Origin: Oscillatoria acuminata PCC 6304
GTDB taxonomy: Bacteria > Cyanobacteriota > Cyanobacteriia > Cyanobacteriales > Laspinemataceae
Assembly: GCF_000317105.1 (NCBI RefSeq)
Contig: NC_019693.1
Coordinates: forward strand, 2,666,001-2,730,000
Length of the DNA stretch: 64,000 bases
Reading direction: 5' to 3'
Positions 1 through 8,938 of this stretch are shown here, in pieces. Position 1 is the stretch's first letter; each line of letters opens with the position of its first letter. The notes under the pieces are model-generated. The model saw only the letters and a list, made by a program, of their open reading frames with translations. It searched no databases and was not told where the DNA came from. The translations under genes were made by a program, and so were the position numbers.

Positions 1-543
1 GAGGTTTTGGGCAAAATTTATTGCCAGTTCCGGTTGGTCCGGGTTCCCCATCATCAATTCCGCAAACCCACTGGCCCAAGCATGATAATTTGAAGACATC
101 GCCCCATACACGCCATCGAGATCCGATTGCTCAAATCCCCCCACATATCCCCCATCGTTCAGATAGCGTGGAGATGGATTTAATAGAATCAGTTGTTTAA
201 AGCGTTTCGGTTCTGATAATGCCGCTAGAACCCCCACCATCCCACTGACGGAATGACCCACAAAAATACAGTTTTGGAGTTTGAGTTCGTGGCACAGATC
301 CAGTAGGTCTTCAGCATAGCTGTACAAACTGCTGTAGCGGCGCGGACTATAGGCAGATAAATCCGAGTTCCCACAGCCGACTAAATCAAATAAGACAATT
401 CGATAATTGGGCTCAAATACCTTGACCTGATTGCGCCACGCGGTTTGATCCGTTCCAAATCCGTGGGCGAAAATCATCGTTTCACTGCCCTGACCCAGCA
501 GATTAACGTTATTTCGAGCAAGGATGCTAGTCGTAAGCAACAT
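1..543 (-). CDS. RsbQ-like alpha/beta hydrolase (3' end beyond window)
   Basis: The minus strand is open from the ATG at 541-543 to the left edge, 181 codons with no stop. The translation starts MLLTTSILARNNVNLLGQGS and carries the oxyanion-hole region FAHGFGTDQTAWRH, the nucleophile elbow GHSVSG (serine near residue 96) and the block PSPRYLNDGGYVGGFEQ, all characteristic of the RsbQ / KAI2-D14 branch of alpha/beta hydrolases. The catalytic Asp and His should lie in the missing C-terminus. Family members are soluble hydrolases; Bacillus RsbQ acts with a PAS phosphatase in energy-stress signalling. A signalling role here is inference, because no RsbP-like partner is visible in the available sequence. 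The family is usually about 265-275 aa, so roughly one third is missing. Confidence 0.85.
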   Translation of the reverse strand, partial: MLLTTSILARNNVNLLGQGSETMIFAHGFGTDQTAWRNQVKVFEPNYRIVLFDLVGCGNSDLSAYSPRRYSSLYSYAEDLLDLCHELKLQNCIFVGHSVSGMVGVLAALSEPKRFKQLILLNPSPRYLNDGGYVGGFEQSDLDGVYGAMSSNYHAWASGFAELMMGNPDQPELAINFAQNL

Positions 544-929
544 ATATCTGTTTCCTTCACTGTTCTGACCTTTGAGGGAGTCCTCGTAGATGCACACTTC
601 GCGTTCTCCAAGCCACTCGCCTGGGAAATCAGACTTCTACACTCACTGCGACGAAATCTCTCTCTAAAATTATTAAAACAAAATTAAGACCGCTAGAAAG
701 TTAAGATAAATGTATTCAAGGCGACTGCAATTACTCAGAACTCCTTAGATAATGTTTCCCCTTTATTTAGCCATTATCACTTCGTCGAGGAAAAAATAGG
801 GGCCTTTATCAAAGGCCCCTCTATACCATCGGGGACCGACCTCCACCTCGGGCGCTCGGCCAAACTAACCGCCTCCAAGACTTGACAAAACCCCTAAATT
901 ATGATTATGACTTACACAAATGACTGTCG
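544..929. other. Intergenic region, 386 bp
   Basis: This holds the 5' leader of the RsbQ-like gene and the terminator of the next minus-strand gene. No convincing coding sequence or RNA gene was seen. An 80-codon plus-strand frame at 445-687 overlaps the hydrolase start and looks like a shadow. Confidence 0.5.
791..820 (-). terminator. Intrinsic terminator for the 930-1196 gene
   Basis: A 10-bp perfect stem (aggggccttt at 798-807 with aaaggcccct at 811-820, loop atc) is followed on the minus strand by a T-run (a-run at 791-796 on plus). It lies about 110 bp downstream of the minus-strand gene ending at 930. Confidence 0.75.
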
Positions 930-1196
930 TTATCCCTCCTTCTCACCCGTTCCCCCTGCTCTAAACTGGGCTTCGTAACGCTCCAAAATCCCACTTTCAA
1001 TCATCAATCTCGGCCAAACTAATAAGAAAAACCCCATCCACGCCACCAAAGGGACCGCAACGATCGCCGTTACCCAGAGTTTGTGAAACACCAGCCAACT
1101 GCCCACAATCAACGTAATCCCCGTCAACAAAATTGACCAAGGCTGACACCACCAGGGTTTATAATGCCAAGGATTCAAAGTCGGTTCTTGTGACAT
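930..1196 (-). CDS. Small conserved cyanobacterial membrane protein
   Basis: This 88-aa protein starts MSQEPTLNPWHYKPWWCQPW and then has two hydrophobic segments (about residues 21-38 and 42-62), followed by a charged C-terminus. The Trp-rich motif NPWHYKPWWCQPWSI before the first membrane segment is typical of a short cyanobacterial family of unknown function (from memory possibly DUF6737; not verified). The product is probably a two-pass thylakoid or plasma membrane protein. It is single, divergent from the VOC gene by 44 bp, and followed by its own intrinsic terminator. No function can be assigned. Confidence 0.75.
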   Translation of the reverse strand: MSQEPTLNPWHYKPWWCQPWSILLTGITLIVGSWLVFHKLWVTAIVAVPLVAWMGFFLLVWPRLMIESGILERYEAQFRAGGTGEKEG

Positions 1197-1240
1197 AAAC
1201 CTCTAAAATAAACAACAAACTCCTCTCTTTTATCATAGAT

Positions 1241-1603
1241 ATGGAAATTACCCCTTATCTGCATACCGCCATCTTAGTTTCAGACTTACATCGGTCCGAA
1301 CAGTTTTATAGTTCCGTCCTCGGACTGGAAAAAGTCGATCGCCCTTTTAGCTATGCCGGAATCTGGTATCAAATTGGGCCGGTTCAACTGCATTTAATTG
1401 TCGATGAAACCCTCAATTTGGTCCCAGCCAACCGCGAAAAACTGGGTCGCAATCCCCATTTTGCCTTGGGAATCAGCAACTTAGAAGCCGCCAAAGCTCA
1501 TTTACTTGCCCATAACTGTTTGATTCAAATGAGTGCCTCCGGACGGGCTGCCTTATTTACTCAAGACCCCGATGGCAATGTGATTGAGTTGACTCAGGTT
1601 TAA
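1241..1603 (+). CDS. VOC (glyoxalase/dioxygenase fold) family protein
   Basis: A 120-aa single vicinal-oxygen-chelate domain. The N-terminal half has YLHTAILVSDLHRSEQFYSS with a His at the usual first metal position, and the C-terminal strand ends DPDGNVIELTQV, where the Glu is the usual last metal ligand. The sequence therefore supports a metal-binding VOC protein such as a glyoxalase I-like or dioxygenase-like enzyme, but the substrate cannot be read. Its stop codon TAA (1601-1603) is directly followed by the ATG of the recombinase gene, so the two are probably cotranscribed. A TATCAT element (1231-1236) lies just before the start codon. Confidence 0.85.
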   Translation: MEITPYLHTAILVSDLHRSEQFYSSVLGLEKVDRPFSYAGIWYQIGPVQLHLIVDETLNLVPANREKLGRNPHFALGISNLEAAKAHLLAHNCLIQMSASGRAALFTQDPDGNVIELTQV

Positions 1604-2899
1604 ATGAAAATTATTGCCTATTTATATAGTGACCCGCTGTTAGAATCGCCCAGTGATCCAGCGATTTGGGGGTGGGAAGTCGATCGCGTGTATCGAGATT
1701 TAGGCGATCGCACCCATCTCCAACAACTCCTCAACGATTGCCAACAGGAAACCGCCGATTATTTATTAATTCGGCGCATCGAAGAATTAGGGGACTCAGT
1801 TCGAGAAGTTTGCGATCGCATGGCAGAATTGGAAGAACGGCAAATCCAAATTGTCGCCACGGAAAATGCCACCGCCACCCTAGATACCCCCCTCACCCGT
1901 AGCGAACTGTTGAAACTGCTTTCAGAAATTGAAAGCGTCCAACGGTCCCGCCAAATTCGCAAAGGACACGCTAAAAATCGCCTCCAATCGATTCCCCCAC
2001 CGGGAAAAGCACCCTTTGGGTATCGACGCGGCAAGGACCGCTATGCCCTCGATCGCGCTGCTGCGGCTATGGTTAAAGACTTTTTTGAACAATTTCTCCT
2101 CTACGGGTCCTTGCGCGGTGCTGTGCGCTATTTAGAACGAAAACACAGCAAAAAAATTTCTGTAACAACCGGCAGGCGATGGTTAACGAATCCCACCTAT
2201 CGAGGGGATTTAGCCTATAAAAATGGGCTAGTGCTATCTAATACTCATGTAGCAATTATCTCCCGAGAGGAAGCCGCACAAGTCGATCGCCTCCTGCGCC
2301 GGAATCGACGAATGCCGCCTCGAACTGCCAGTGCATCCCGTTCTTTAGCGGGTTTAGTCGTCTGTGGGGAATGCCATTGCTCAATGACTGTTTCCCAAGC
2401 GAAGGCACATCAGGGGAAGCGGGAGTATTTATATTTGCGTCCGACAAACTGTGTGCGACAACCGAAATGTAGGGCAATTCCTTATGAAGCGATTTTACAG
2501 CAGGCGATCGCTCAAGTCTGTCAGGAGTTGCCTCGCGCCGTTGCGGGATTAGAAATGGGTCAAATTGGCGGCGTTAAACAGCAGATTCAAGAGGCGATCG
2601 GCACCAAGCAACAGATTCTCACCCAACTGCCGCAACTGCGCCAAGATGGTATCTTAGATCCAGAAACTGCCGATTTGCGCCGATACAAACTCAGCACAGA
2701 AATTTCCGAACTCCAAAGTCAACTCGCGCAACTCCCTCCCGTAAACTTGCGCGAAACCGCGCAAGCTGTTTCTCTCCCTCAGTTTTGGCTTGATTTATCC
2801 GAAACCGAACGGCGATTCTACTTTCGAGAATTCATTCGCCAAATCGAAATCTACCGCCAAGGCAAAGCATGGCAGTTGAAAATTATCTTTATTTTCTAG
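1604..2899 (+). CDS. xisF: XisF-like large serine recombinase
   Basis: 431 aa. Order: resolvase-like N-terminal domain (1-125), recombinase domain with the motif PPPGKAPFGYRRGKDRYALD (about 131-150), a zinc-ribbon-like segment (CGECHCSMTV near 255 and a later Cys pair NCVRQPKC), a coiled coil (about 320-375), and a C-terminal QFWLDLSETERRFYFREFIR block. This layout matches the cyanobacterial XisF type, known in Nostoc for excising the fdxN element. The putative nucleophile is Ser9 (AYLYS). The Arg positions usual in serine recombinases are altered: the YARVS-type Arg is Leu, and the DRLGR-type motif reads EELGD, so ordinary resolvase chemistry is doubtful. No att-like pair or element boundary is visible nearby. 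It directly abuts the upstream VOC gene. Confidence 0.8.
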   Translation: MKIIAYLYSDPLLESPSDPAIWGWEVDRVYRDLGDRTHLQQLLNDCQQETADYLLIRRIEELGDSVREVCDRMAELEERQIQIVATENATATLDTPLTRSELLKLLSEIESVQRSRQIRKGHAKNRLQSIPPPGKAPFGYRRGKDRYALDRAAAAMVKDFFEQFLLYGSLRGAVRYLERKHSKKISVTTGRRWLTNPTYRGDLAYKNGLVLSNTHVAIISREEAAQVDRLLRRNRRMPPRTASASRSLAGLVVCGECHCSMTVSQAKAHQGKREYLYLRPTNCVRQPKCRAIPYEAILQQAIAQVCQELPRAVAGLEMGQIGGVKQQIQEAIGTKQQILTQLPQLRQDGILDPETADLRRYKLSTEISELQSQLAQLPPVNLRETAQAVSLPQFWLDLSETERRFYFREFIRQIEIYRQGKAWQLKIIFIF

Positions 2900-2955
2900 G
2901 AGTTCGGGTTGGATGAAACGGCACAAAAACAGGGTTCAATGAATTAATTTTTCCT

Positions 2956-2972
2956 AAAAAAACCCGGTTTCT
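2956..2972. repeat. Single AAACCCGGTTTCT repeat arm
   Basis: aaaacccggtttct between the recombinase and histidine kinase genes is one arm of the dispersed repeat that occurs as full pairs at 26.5, 26.8, 53.5 and 61.6 kb. Confidence 0.7.
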
Positions 2973-2993
2973 AACCGTTACTAAACCAACAAC

Positions 2994-4004
2994 CTAAACC
3001 TGAACTGCCGGTTTGTCTGACTCCGCCCCCTCTTCAGCTTCCTTGGGTTGAGACACCGGCAGTTCTATCCGAAAGGTGCTGCCTTCATTGGGTTGGGAAG
3101 TACAGATAATTTTGCCGTGATGGTTTTCTTCAATAATTTTCCTAGAAATCGATAAACCCAATCCCGTTCCGACTCCCATTGCTTTGGTGGTAAAAAATGG
3201 CTCAAAAACCCGAGTTTCGATATCTGGCGCAATTCCTGGACCATTATCGGAAATGGTAATGGCAACTCGATTATTTTCTAAGGCTTCCGTGGTAATAATA
3301 ATTTTTCGTTTCCCGGGTTTTCTTTCTAGCTTTTCCCCTCCGGAATTTGTGGTATTATCGGGTTCTTCCAGGGCATCGATCGCATTATTAATCAAATTCA
3401 TGAAAACTTGATTAAGCTGATTAATATAACATTCTATTTTGGGAAGTTTTCCAAATTCGCAAACCACCTCAATGTTTTGTTTATAGCGATTATTCAGCAG
3501 GACTAAGGTACTTTCCAATCCTTCTTGGATATCAGCAACTTTCATATCGGGTTCATCCAGGCGATAGAAATTCCGTAGGGTTAGGACCAAATCCCGAATC
3601 CGTTCTGCACCCACCTTAAGAGAACCCATAATCCGAGGCAAATCTTCCAAAACGTAATCAAGTTCCACTTCTTCTAAGATTTCCTCCACCGCTTCGGCAT
3701 TGTCCGGGTATCCTTCTTGATACGCTTCCAAAACCTTAAATAAATCGTCTACGTGCTCCTCAACATAGGGTAAGTTGCCATAAATAAAGTTAATTGGATT
3801 ATTAATTTCATGGGAAATTCCCGATACCATTTGGCCTAGCATCGACATTTTTTCCATTTGTAGCAAATGTTGTTGCAGTCGATACAGTTCTTGTAGACTA
3901 TCTTGGAGCTGTTGATCTTTGTCCGTTAATTGTTGAGTCAGTTGAGCGACTTTTTGCTCCAATTCACGATTTCGGTCTTCCAGTTCTTCAATGCGATCGG
4001 TCAT
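2994..4004 (-). CDS. Soluble sensor histidine kinase with N-terminal coiled coil
   Basis: 336 aa without membrane segments. Residues 1-55 form a heptad-rich coiled coil ([20 protein letters not shown]). The H-box is [20 protein letters not shown] (His near 65), the N-box is [17 protein letters not shown]1 is [11 protein letters not shown], the F-box is [12 protein letters not shown] and G2 is [16 protein letters not shown], so the kinase core is complete. No sensory domain (PAS, GAF or receiver) is present, so input is probably by a partner protein or by the coiled coil. Kinases of this short type are common in cyanobacteria, often as orphans. No response regulator is adjacent; the nearest encoded regulators are at 47.7 and 62.3 kb. 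The tail after G2 is acidic. Confidence 0.9.
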   Translation of the reverse strand: MTDRIEELEDRNRELEQKVAQLTQQLTDKDQQLQDSLQELYRLQQHLLQMEKMSMLGQMVSGISHEINNPINFIYGNLPYVEEHVDDLFKVLEAYQEGYPDNAEAVEEILEEVELDYVLEDLPRIMGSLKVGAERIRDLVLTLRNFYRLDEPDMKVADIQEGLESTLVLLNNRYKQNIEVVCEFGKLPKIECYINQLNQVFMNLINNAIDALEEPDNTTNSGGEKLERKPGKRKIIITTEALENNRVAITISDNGPGIAPDIETRVFEPFFTTKAMGVGTGLGLSISRKIIEENHHGKIICTSQPNEGSTFRIELPVSQPKEAEEGAESDKPAVQV

Positions 4005-4345
4005 TATGGACAGCCCCCTGTCACATCAACACTTCAAATTATATCAATTTTTACCCTCCTATTTTGTTGCCAGGGGAGAGGAAAGGGGTCTGGAACAGGT
4101 TTTCCGTTGCTGAACCCTGTCCCTTCATAGGGATCCGGATAGTCGTGATCCCTCCACCGCTTCTCCCAACAAGGGAAAAGGGGGGGATCAATCAAAGTCC
4201 CTCTCCCATGAGGGGAAAGGGATTGAGGGTGAAGATAGCACCGATGCACCCTCGGTTGAATTCCCAGGGATGGGAGTTGGGGATGCTGTCAGCGTAAAAA
4301 AAAGAGCGGAGGTTCCACAACCTCCGCTCTTTTGCACCAATGCCT
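4005..4345. other. Intergenic region, 341 bp
   Basis: It contains several G/C-rich short inverted repeats (for example around 4090-4130 and 4195-4220) and, at its right end, a strong intrinsic terminator. Short frames present on both strands have no coding character. Confidence 0.5.
4296..4333 (-). terminator. Strong intrinsic terminator (bidirectional)
   Basis: A 15-bp perfect stem (4300-4314 with 4319-4333, core gagcggaggtt/aacctccgctc, loop ccac) lies inside an A-run (4296-4303) and a T-run (4330-4333). It is 13 bp downstream of the minus-strand gene that ends at 4346, and would give a U-tract on the minus-strand transcript. Confidence 0.85.
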
Positions 4346-5860
4346 TTACAGCGATCGCGATGAGTGATCATCCGTGGGATACGATCCTTTCCCCGCATTG
4401 CGAACATTCACAATCTTACTCATGAGATCAAACCAAAAACTTGACCCCATCGAAATCGCAATCCCACTGAGTAACCATCCCGCGAATTGCTTGACAAACG
4501 GAACGCGCCACTGGCTATTTTGAATCCGTTGTTCTTTGACGGTGATTTCACTCCATCCAATGGGTAACGAGATATCCTGAAGGGATTTTCTGAGTTCTGC
4601 CTTAACTCCCTCTAATTCTCGGGGGTCTCGAATCGGTTGAGCATTGACAATACTTTGGGCATTTTGAGTCACTGTCGCCCGTAAAACCGGGTCTTTGGAC
4701 AAACTACTCACAATATAGATGGTATCTGCATTGGCGATCGCAGCTACCAGACATCCGATAATAATCGCAATCCCTCTGGCATTGCGTTTGTACACTCCCG
4801 AGGACCGTTCCATCGAGCGATCGAACCAAATTTCGATTTCTTGCTGAAACGTATTGAGCGTATCTTGAGCTCCATCGTTCTTCTGTTGCGCTCGTTTAGC
4901 TAAAACTCGTAAACTTTCCTTGAGAGATTCAGGTAATAAATCGATGACTTTCTCTAACTCTTTGAATGCCGATTCAATCCCTTGATAGGCCGGACTATTT
5001 TTATCTTCAAAGATTTCCTGAATCTCCAGATAAACTTCTCGATACCGGGGCAAACTCGCCATAATCTCTCGCGGTTCAGGCTTCAAATTTTTTAACAAAA
5101 CCTTCTGGCCCGCCTCTCCATAAATGCGCTTGGCGACTGCACTGATTCGCTCCAGCAAAAATTCCGGACTCTCCCCTTCCCCTTCTGCGGCAAAAGCCAG
5201 TCGCGAGTTGGCCACAAATAACAGCAACCGTTCTTCCATTAATTCAACGAACATGGCCAACGTGATTTCTTCTTGAGCATATTTCGTCACCAGGTCATTG
5301 AAATTTTGCCCGCACTCTCTTAGTTCTTTCTTGAAAATGCTCGTATTTGCTTCATTTAAACTAGCCGTTTTACTTAAACCAATAATCTCTTTCAACTGCT
5401 CCTGCTTAAACTTTTCTATCCGGGCAATACTCAGAGCATGAGAGATTTTATCAACTCCTAAGATATCCAGAAGAGTCACCGCAAAAAAGTCCGGACGAAT
5501 GTAAGAAGGTCCTCCTTCATTCTCTCCAAACACATTCTCGGTATGGGTCATTTTTTGATAAATTTTAAACAATCCAGAACTGATTTTTCTGAATCCTTGG
5601 GCTAAAGCTCCTTTAGCCTCTTGATTGAGGTCCTTGATTAAGGGGTGAGCATAAAGTTCATTGGCCAGAATTCTGGCCTTGCGGCTTTCTTCACTTTCTT
5701 TAGTGCCTCCCATCAGCACTTCAATGGATTTTTTTAAATGTTCGGCTCTCCACTGAAGCAGGGTAGTCATCAGTTCTTGAATTTCCGAGGCCAGTAAACT
5801 CAGAATCAAATAAACAAAAATTAGCCCGATCGCCAGGTCTAAAATAAAAGGAATGTTCAT
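4346..5860 (-). CDS. Large membrane protein of unknown function
   Basis: 504 aa. There is an N-terminal membrane segment (about 5-27, FILDLAIGLIFVYLILSLLA), then about 330 residues of charged, mostly helical sequence, a second membrane segment (about 362-384, ARGIAIIIGCLVAAIANADT) and a third (about 455-478). The C-terminal block ISMGSSFWFDLMSKIVNVRN resembles a motif seen at the end of several uncharacterised bacterial inner-membrane proteins, where a hydrophobic segment is followed by FWFDLLxKxVN. The likely topology is a large domain between anchors 1 and 2. I do not recognise the family by name. It is a single gene with its own strong terminator. Confidence 0.8.
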   Translation of the reverse strand: MNIPFILDLAIGLIFVYLILSLLASEIQELMTTLLQWRAEHLKKSIEVLMGGTKESEESRKARILANELYAHPLIKDLNQEAKGALAQGFRKISSGLFKIYQKMTHTENVFGENEGGPSYIRPDFFAVTLLDILGVDKISHALSIARIEKFKQEQLKEIIGLSKTASLNEANTSIFKKELRECGQNFNDLVTKYAQEEITLAMFVELMEERLLLFVANSRLAFAAEGEGESPEFLLERISAVAKRIYGEAGQKVLLKNLKPEPREIMASLPRYREVYLEIQEIFEDKNSPAYQGIESAFKELEKVIDLLPESLKESLRVLAKRAQQKNDGAQDTLNTFQQEIEIWFDRSMERSSGVYKRNARGIAIIIGCLVAAIANADTIYIVSSLSKDPVLRATVTQNAQSIVNAQPIRDPRELEGVKAELRKSLQDISLPIGWSEITVKEQRIQNSQWRVPFVKQFAGWLLSGIAISMGSSFWFDLMSKIVNVRNAGKGSYPTDDHSSRSL

Positions 5861-6330
5861 GATGAATTATCATCCAGGTAAATGCAGGACTGACTCAACT
5901 CATTTAAAGTTTGTCATCGATTACTATACGGACCGACTCGGAAAAAATCGGGCAAATTATAAAAATATCAAGATAGTGGATGGGGAGATGGGGGAGATGC
6001 CACAGAGACGGGAGATGGAAACGACTTCACTCGTGATGTTGAACATCCTCCCCATCCTCCCCATCCTCCCCATGTCCCCCTCGGGACCGTTGACAAATTT
6101 TAAAAAATCCAGTTCGGGATGTTAGATTTGCGAGTAGGGATGGGGAAACCTGAAACCAGTTGACCTGGACCTTCGGGCGAAATCAAAATTCGTTAAAATT
6201 CTCTAAGCCTTGCACGGTTTGGAGAGGGTCCACTTCTGAAGGGTTTGAACCGCTCAACGGGATTACTCCCGGGTGCCACTACCCCCAACTGCCGACACGC
6301 CGTATTCGCTCTGGTTGCTCTTAAAACACC
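5861..6330. other. Intergenic region, 470 bp
   Basis: A divergent upstream region between the 5860 (minus) and 6331 (plus) genes. It holds a 9-bp tandem repeat (6044-6070) and an inverse-complement tract (about 5975-6000, ggggagatgggggagatg). TTGACC (6160-6165) and TCAAAA (6183-6188), 17 bp apart, could be a weak promoter for the downstream glycosyltransferase, which would then have a leader of about 130 nt. The 90-codon frame at 5853-6125 is not convincing. Confidence 0.4.
6044..6070. repeat. 9-bp tandem repeat, 3 copies
   Basis: catcctccc occurs three times in direct succession. The reverse-complement motif gggagatgg occurs twice some 60 bp upstream, so the two tracts could pair. Confidence 0.7.
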
Positions 6331-7959
6331 ATGTACCAGGAAATTTTCACCCTGCACGAGTCAAATGAGAAAACAATGCGGAACCGACATTGGGGCGAAC
6401 AGCTCTGGGTCCTCCTGCTGCTGATCGCTGCTATTCTCATCTATCAGATGGATCTCGGTATTCTCCCGTTACGAGACTGGGATGAAGGGATTGTTGCCGG
6501 GGTTGCGCGGGATATTTATGAAGGGTCGTTAGATTGGCTCTATCCGACGAGTGCGGGAGAGCCCTATTTTAATAAACCGCCTCTGCTTCATTTGCTGATT
6601 GCCTGGGCTTATTTTTTTGGCGGGGTGAATGAATGGACGACGCGGTTACCCGGGGCGATGCTCTCGGCGTTATCGGTGCCGCTGCTTTATGGCATTGCGC
6701 GGGAAGTGTTTCGACTGCGATCGCCTGCAATTTTTTCCGCCCTCGTCTATCTCACCCTCTTGCCAGTGGTCCGCCACGGACGTCTCGCTATGCTGGATGG
6801 GGGGGTGCAATGCTTTTTCTTATTAATGCTCTGGTGTCTGTTGCGATCGCGCCGGAATTTGCGCTGGGGTCTGGGGGTCGGCATCGGGTTGGGTCTGATT
6901 TGCATGACAAAAGGCATGATGGGGGTCTTACTCGGAACCATCGCCTTTGCCTTTACCCTCTGGGATACCCCTCGCTTACTCCGTTCTTGGTACCTGTGGA
7001 TTGGTATCGCCCTGGGAATGACCCCGGTGACTCTCTGGTATCTGGCCCAATGGCAGCATTATGGGGATGCCTTTCTCTCGGCCCATTTTGGCATCCAGTC
7101 TTTACAACGGGTTTGGCAACCTGTGGAGAATAATGCAGGGCCGCCCTGGTACTATCTCTTAGAAGTGTTGAAATATTCCTGGCCTTGGTTCTTGTTTTTA
7201 CCCCAAGGGTTACAGTTAGCTTGGGAAAATCGCACCCTGAGTTGGGCCAAATTAGTCGGGGTTTGGACCAGTATCTATTTTGTGGCGATCACGGTGATGG
7301 GGACTAAATTGCCTTGGTATGTCTTACCCCTATATCCCGCAGTTGCTCTCGCCTGTGGTGCAAAACTAGCTCAAGTCTGGACCGATCGCAAAACCACAGA
7401 ACCCTTCACCCGTGACCCCCTGTATCCAGTAGCTTGGATTGGGATTCTCGGCACGATCGCCCTGGTATTGTGGGGAGGGAGCTTTTATTTCGGTGTAATG
7501 GCACCCAACTATGGGACCTATTTGCCGGTGCTGTTAATTTCTGTGGCGTTAACTCTGAGTCTCTCAGCATTACTGATTTATCACCAAGACCGACAATTTG
7601 TGCTGATTTTGTTTTGGGGAATGTTTGTGTCCTTGTGTTTATTCGTGACTTCTCCCCATTGGATTTGGGAACTGAATGAAGCCTATCCGGTGAAACCTGT
7701 AGCTGAGGCGATCGCCCAACAGACTCCCACTGGGCAAAGAATTTACACCTCGTTCCCCTATAATCGACCTTCGTTAAATTTTTATAGCGATCGCCAAGTT
7801 ATTCCTGCTACCCCAGACCAACTCCAACAGTATTGGCAGGAACAGGAGCAACCTTATTTCCTGGTGGATCGCCCGACCCTAGAGGCACTTAACCTCGGTC
7901 CGAGTCAAATTCAGAATGCCAATGAAGGTTGGCTGTTGGTCACCCGCGAGTCACCGTAA
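6331..7959 (+). CDS. GT39/ArnT-like membrane glycosyltransferase
   Basis: 542 aa with about ten hydrophobic segments. After the first membrane helix comes the family signature LRDWDEGIVAGVARDI, with the acidic DE pair in the first periplasmic loop, followed by YFNKPPLLHLLIAWAYFFGG and the TRLPGAMLSALSVPLLYG block. These features mark the dolichyl-/undecaprenyl-phosphate sugar-dependent transferases (PMT/ArnT type), which move a sugar from a polyprenyl carrier onto a lipid or protein outside the membrane. Donor and acceptor cannot be told from sequence. The ATG at 6331 has no evident ribosome site; a second in-frame ATG at 6376 (MRNRHWGEQL) sits just before the first helix and is an equally possible start. 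Confidence 0.88.
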   Translation: MYQEIFTLHESNEKTMRNRHWGEQLWVLLLLIAAILIYQMDLGILPLRDWDEGIVAGVARDIYEGSLDWLYPTSAGEPYFNKPPLLHLLIAWAYFFGGVNEWTTRLPGAMLSALSVPLLYGIAREVFRLRSPAIFSALVYLTLLPVVRHGRLAMLDGGVQCFFLLMLWCLLRSRRNLRWGLGVGIGLGLICMTKGMMGVLLGTIAFAFTLWDTPRLLRSWYLWIGIALGMTPVTLWYLAQWQHYGDAFLSAHFGIQSLQRVWQPVENNAGPPWYYLLEVLKYSWPWFLFLPQGLQLAWENRTLSWAKLVGVWTSIYFVAITVMGTKLPWYVLPLYPAVALACGAKLAQVWTDRKTTEPFTRDPLYPVAWIGILGTIALVLWGGSFYFGVMAPNYGTYLPVLLISVALTLSLSALLIYHQDRQFVLILFWGMFVSLCLFVTSPHWIWELNEAYPVKPVAEAIAQQTPTGQRIYTSFPYNRPSLNFYSDRQVIPATPDQLQQYWQEQEQPYFLVDRPTLEALNLGPSQIQNANEGWLLVTRESP

Positions 7960-7974
7960 CTAAATCATCAGAAA

Positions 7975-8006
7975 AGAGTCGCCCCAAACTCTGAATCTTG
8001 GGGCGA
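7975..8006 (-). terminator. Likely terminator of the zinc-ribbon gene
   Basis: The 9-bp stem tcgccccaa (7979-7987) / ttggggcga (7998-8006) is followed on the minus strand by CTCTTTTC. It lies between two convergent genes and may also slow plus-strand transcription. Confidence 0.6.
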
Positions 8007-8060
8007 TCGCATCAGTGGTGAAGCCGGGGAGTTGTTCTGGACCCATCCCCAAAATCGGAG

Positions 8061-8462
8061 TCATTCCCCAGACTCGGGCCATGACTCCCTGACCTCCCCA
8101 CTTTCTTCCGTAAACTGTCCCGGCAATTGGAACTCGCCATTCCAATTTTCTAAGGTTGCAAAGGTTAGACCCGCCACCACTAGGCCCGCCAACACCGCCC
8201 AAAACGAAGGGCGTTTTTTAATTCCCACATCCCTGAGAATACGAGCCACTGGGCTGCTCTGACGTCGCAACAGCCGCGACATGGACAATTGTTTAAACGT
8301 GAAGGGGTCTCTAACGTAATGACCGCTCCAACTAATCACTAATCGAGCTTGACAATGCGGGCAGGTATAGAGTCCGCCTAAAATCTCCCCTGGATTTCTG
8401 TGTCCAGAGCGATTGCATACGGGGCATAAGACAGAGTGACTCTCGAAGATATGCGCGTTCAT
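8061..8462 (-). CDS. Zinc-ribbon protein with C-terminal membrane anchor
   Basis: 133 aa from the ATG at 8462 (MNAHIFESHSVLCPVCNRSG); an upstream in-frame start at 8483 is possible. Two CxxC pairs (LCPVC near 13-16 and YTCPHCQARL near 33-37) make a classic zinc ribbon. A middle segment (FKQLSMSRLLRRQSSPVARI) is basic, and one hydrophobic segment (about 87-103, FWAVLAGLVVAGLTFAT) is followed by an acidic tail. The zinc ribbon is probably cytoplasmic with one membrane anchor. No function is known to me. It is convergent with the glycosyltransferase gene. Confidence 0.72.
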   Translation of the reverse strand: MNAHIFESHSVLCPVCNRSGHRNPGEILGGLYTCPHCQARLVISWSGHYVRDPFTFKQLSMSRLLRRQSSPVARILRDVGIKKRPSFWAVLAGLVVAGLTFATLENWNGEFQLPGQFTEESGEVRESWPESGE

Positions 8463-8483
8463 TCGACTTTCCCGTTTTCCCAA

Positions 8484-8938
8484 AACCGTAATGGATCAAT
8501 TGTGGTCAACACAACACCAGTGGCGTCGCTTTGGTTGTCAAGGCAAGCTCAGGGCTTGCCTGAGTTATCCCGCTCTTTTGCTACTCCCTTCCCCGCTTCG
8601 GATTGGCGAGAAGAGGAATGGAGGGGGATAGCTTTGGTTCTCTAATTCTTAGTCTACTGTGCTTTTCTTTTTCGCGTAAATCTGCTGTCATATATCTCAA
8701 TACATCAGCACGCGATCGCTCCCCTATATTCAGAGAAATTTAGTGTTAACCATCAGGGATCAACCCGATATCTGTCCAGTGATTACAAAACTTTACAATC
8801 AATCTGGTTTTACCTAACTTCATAAAGTTGACGCGGCCTCCATCAAAGAGGCGATCGCCTCTCTAACAGCATTCCCTTATTCGAGAACCTGATATCACGT
8901 CCGGCATTCACCCCCCACAACTCCCGACGCATCGCCGG
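8484..8938. other. Intergenic region, 455 bp
   Basis: No gene recognised. It contains a small hairpin (aggcaagc 8541-8548 with gcttgcct 8554-8561) and a 16-bp palindrome centred on a HIP1 site (8847-8862, agaggcgatcgcctct), the latter possibly a terminator stem. Confidence 0.45.

Noticed and set aside
5853-6125. 90-codon plus-strand open frame (MFMMNYHPGKCRTDSTHLKF)
   Set aside because: It begins within the start of the minus-strand membrane protein gene, runs through a 9-bp tandem repeat (ILPILPILP) and has no ribosome-binding site.
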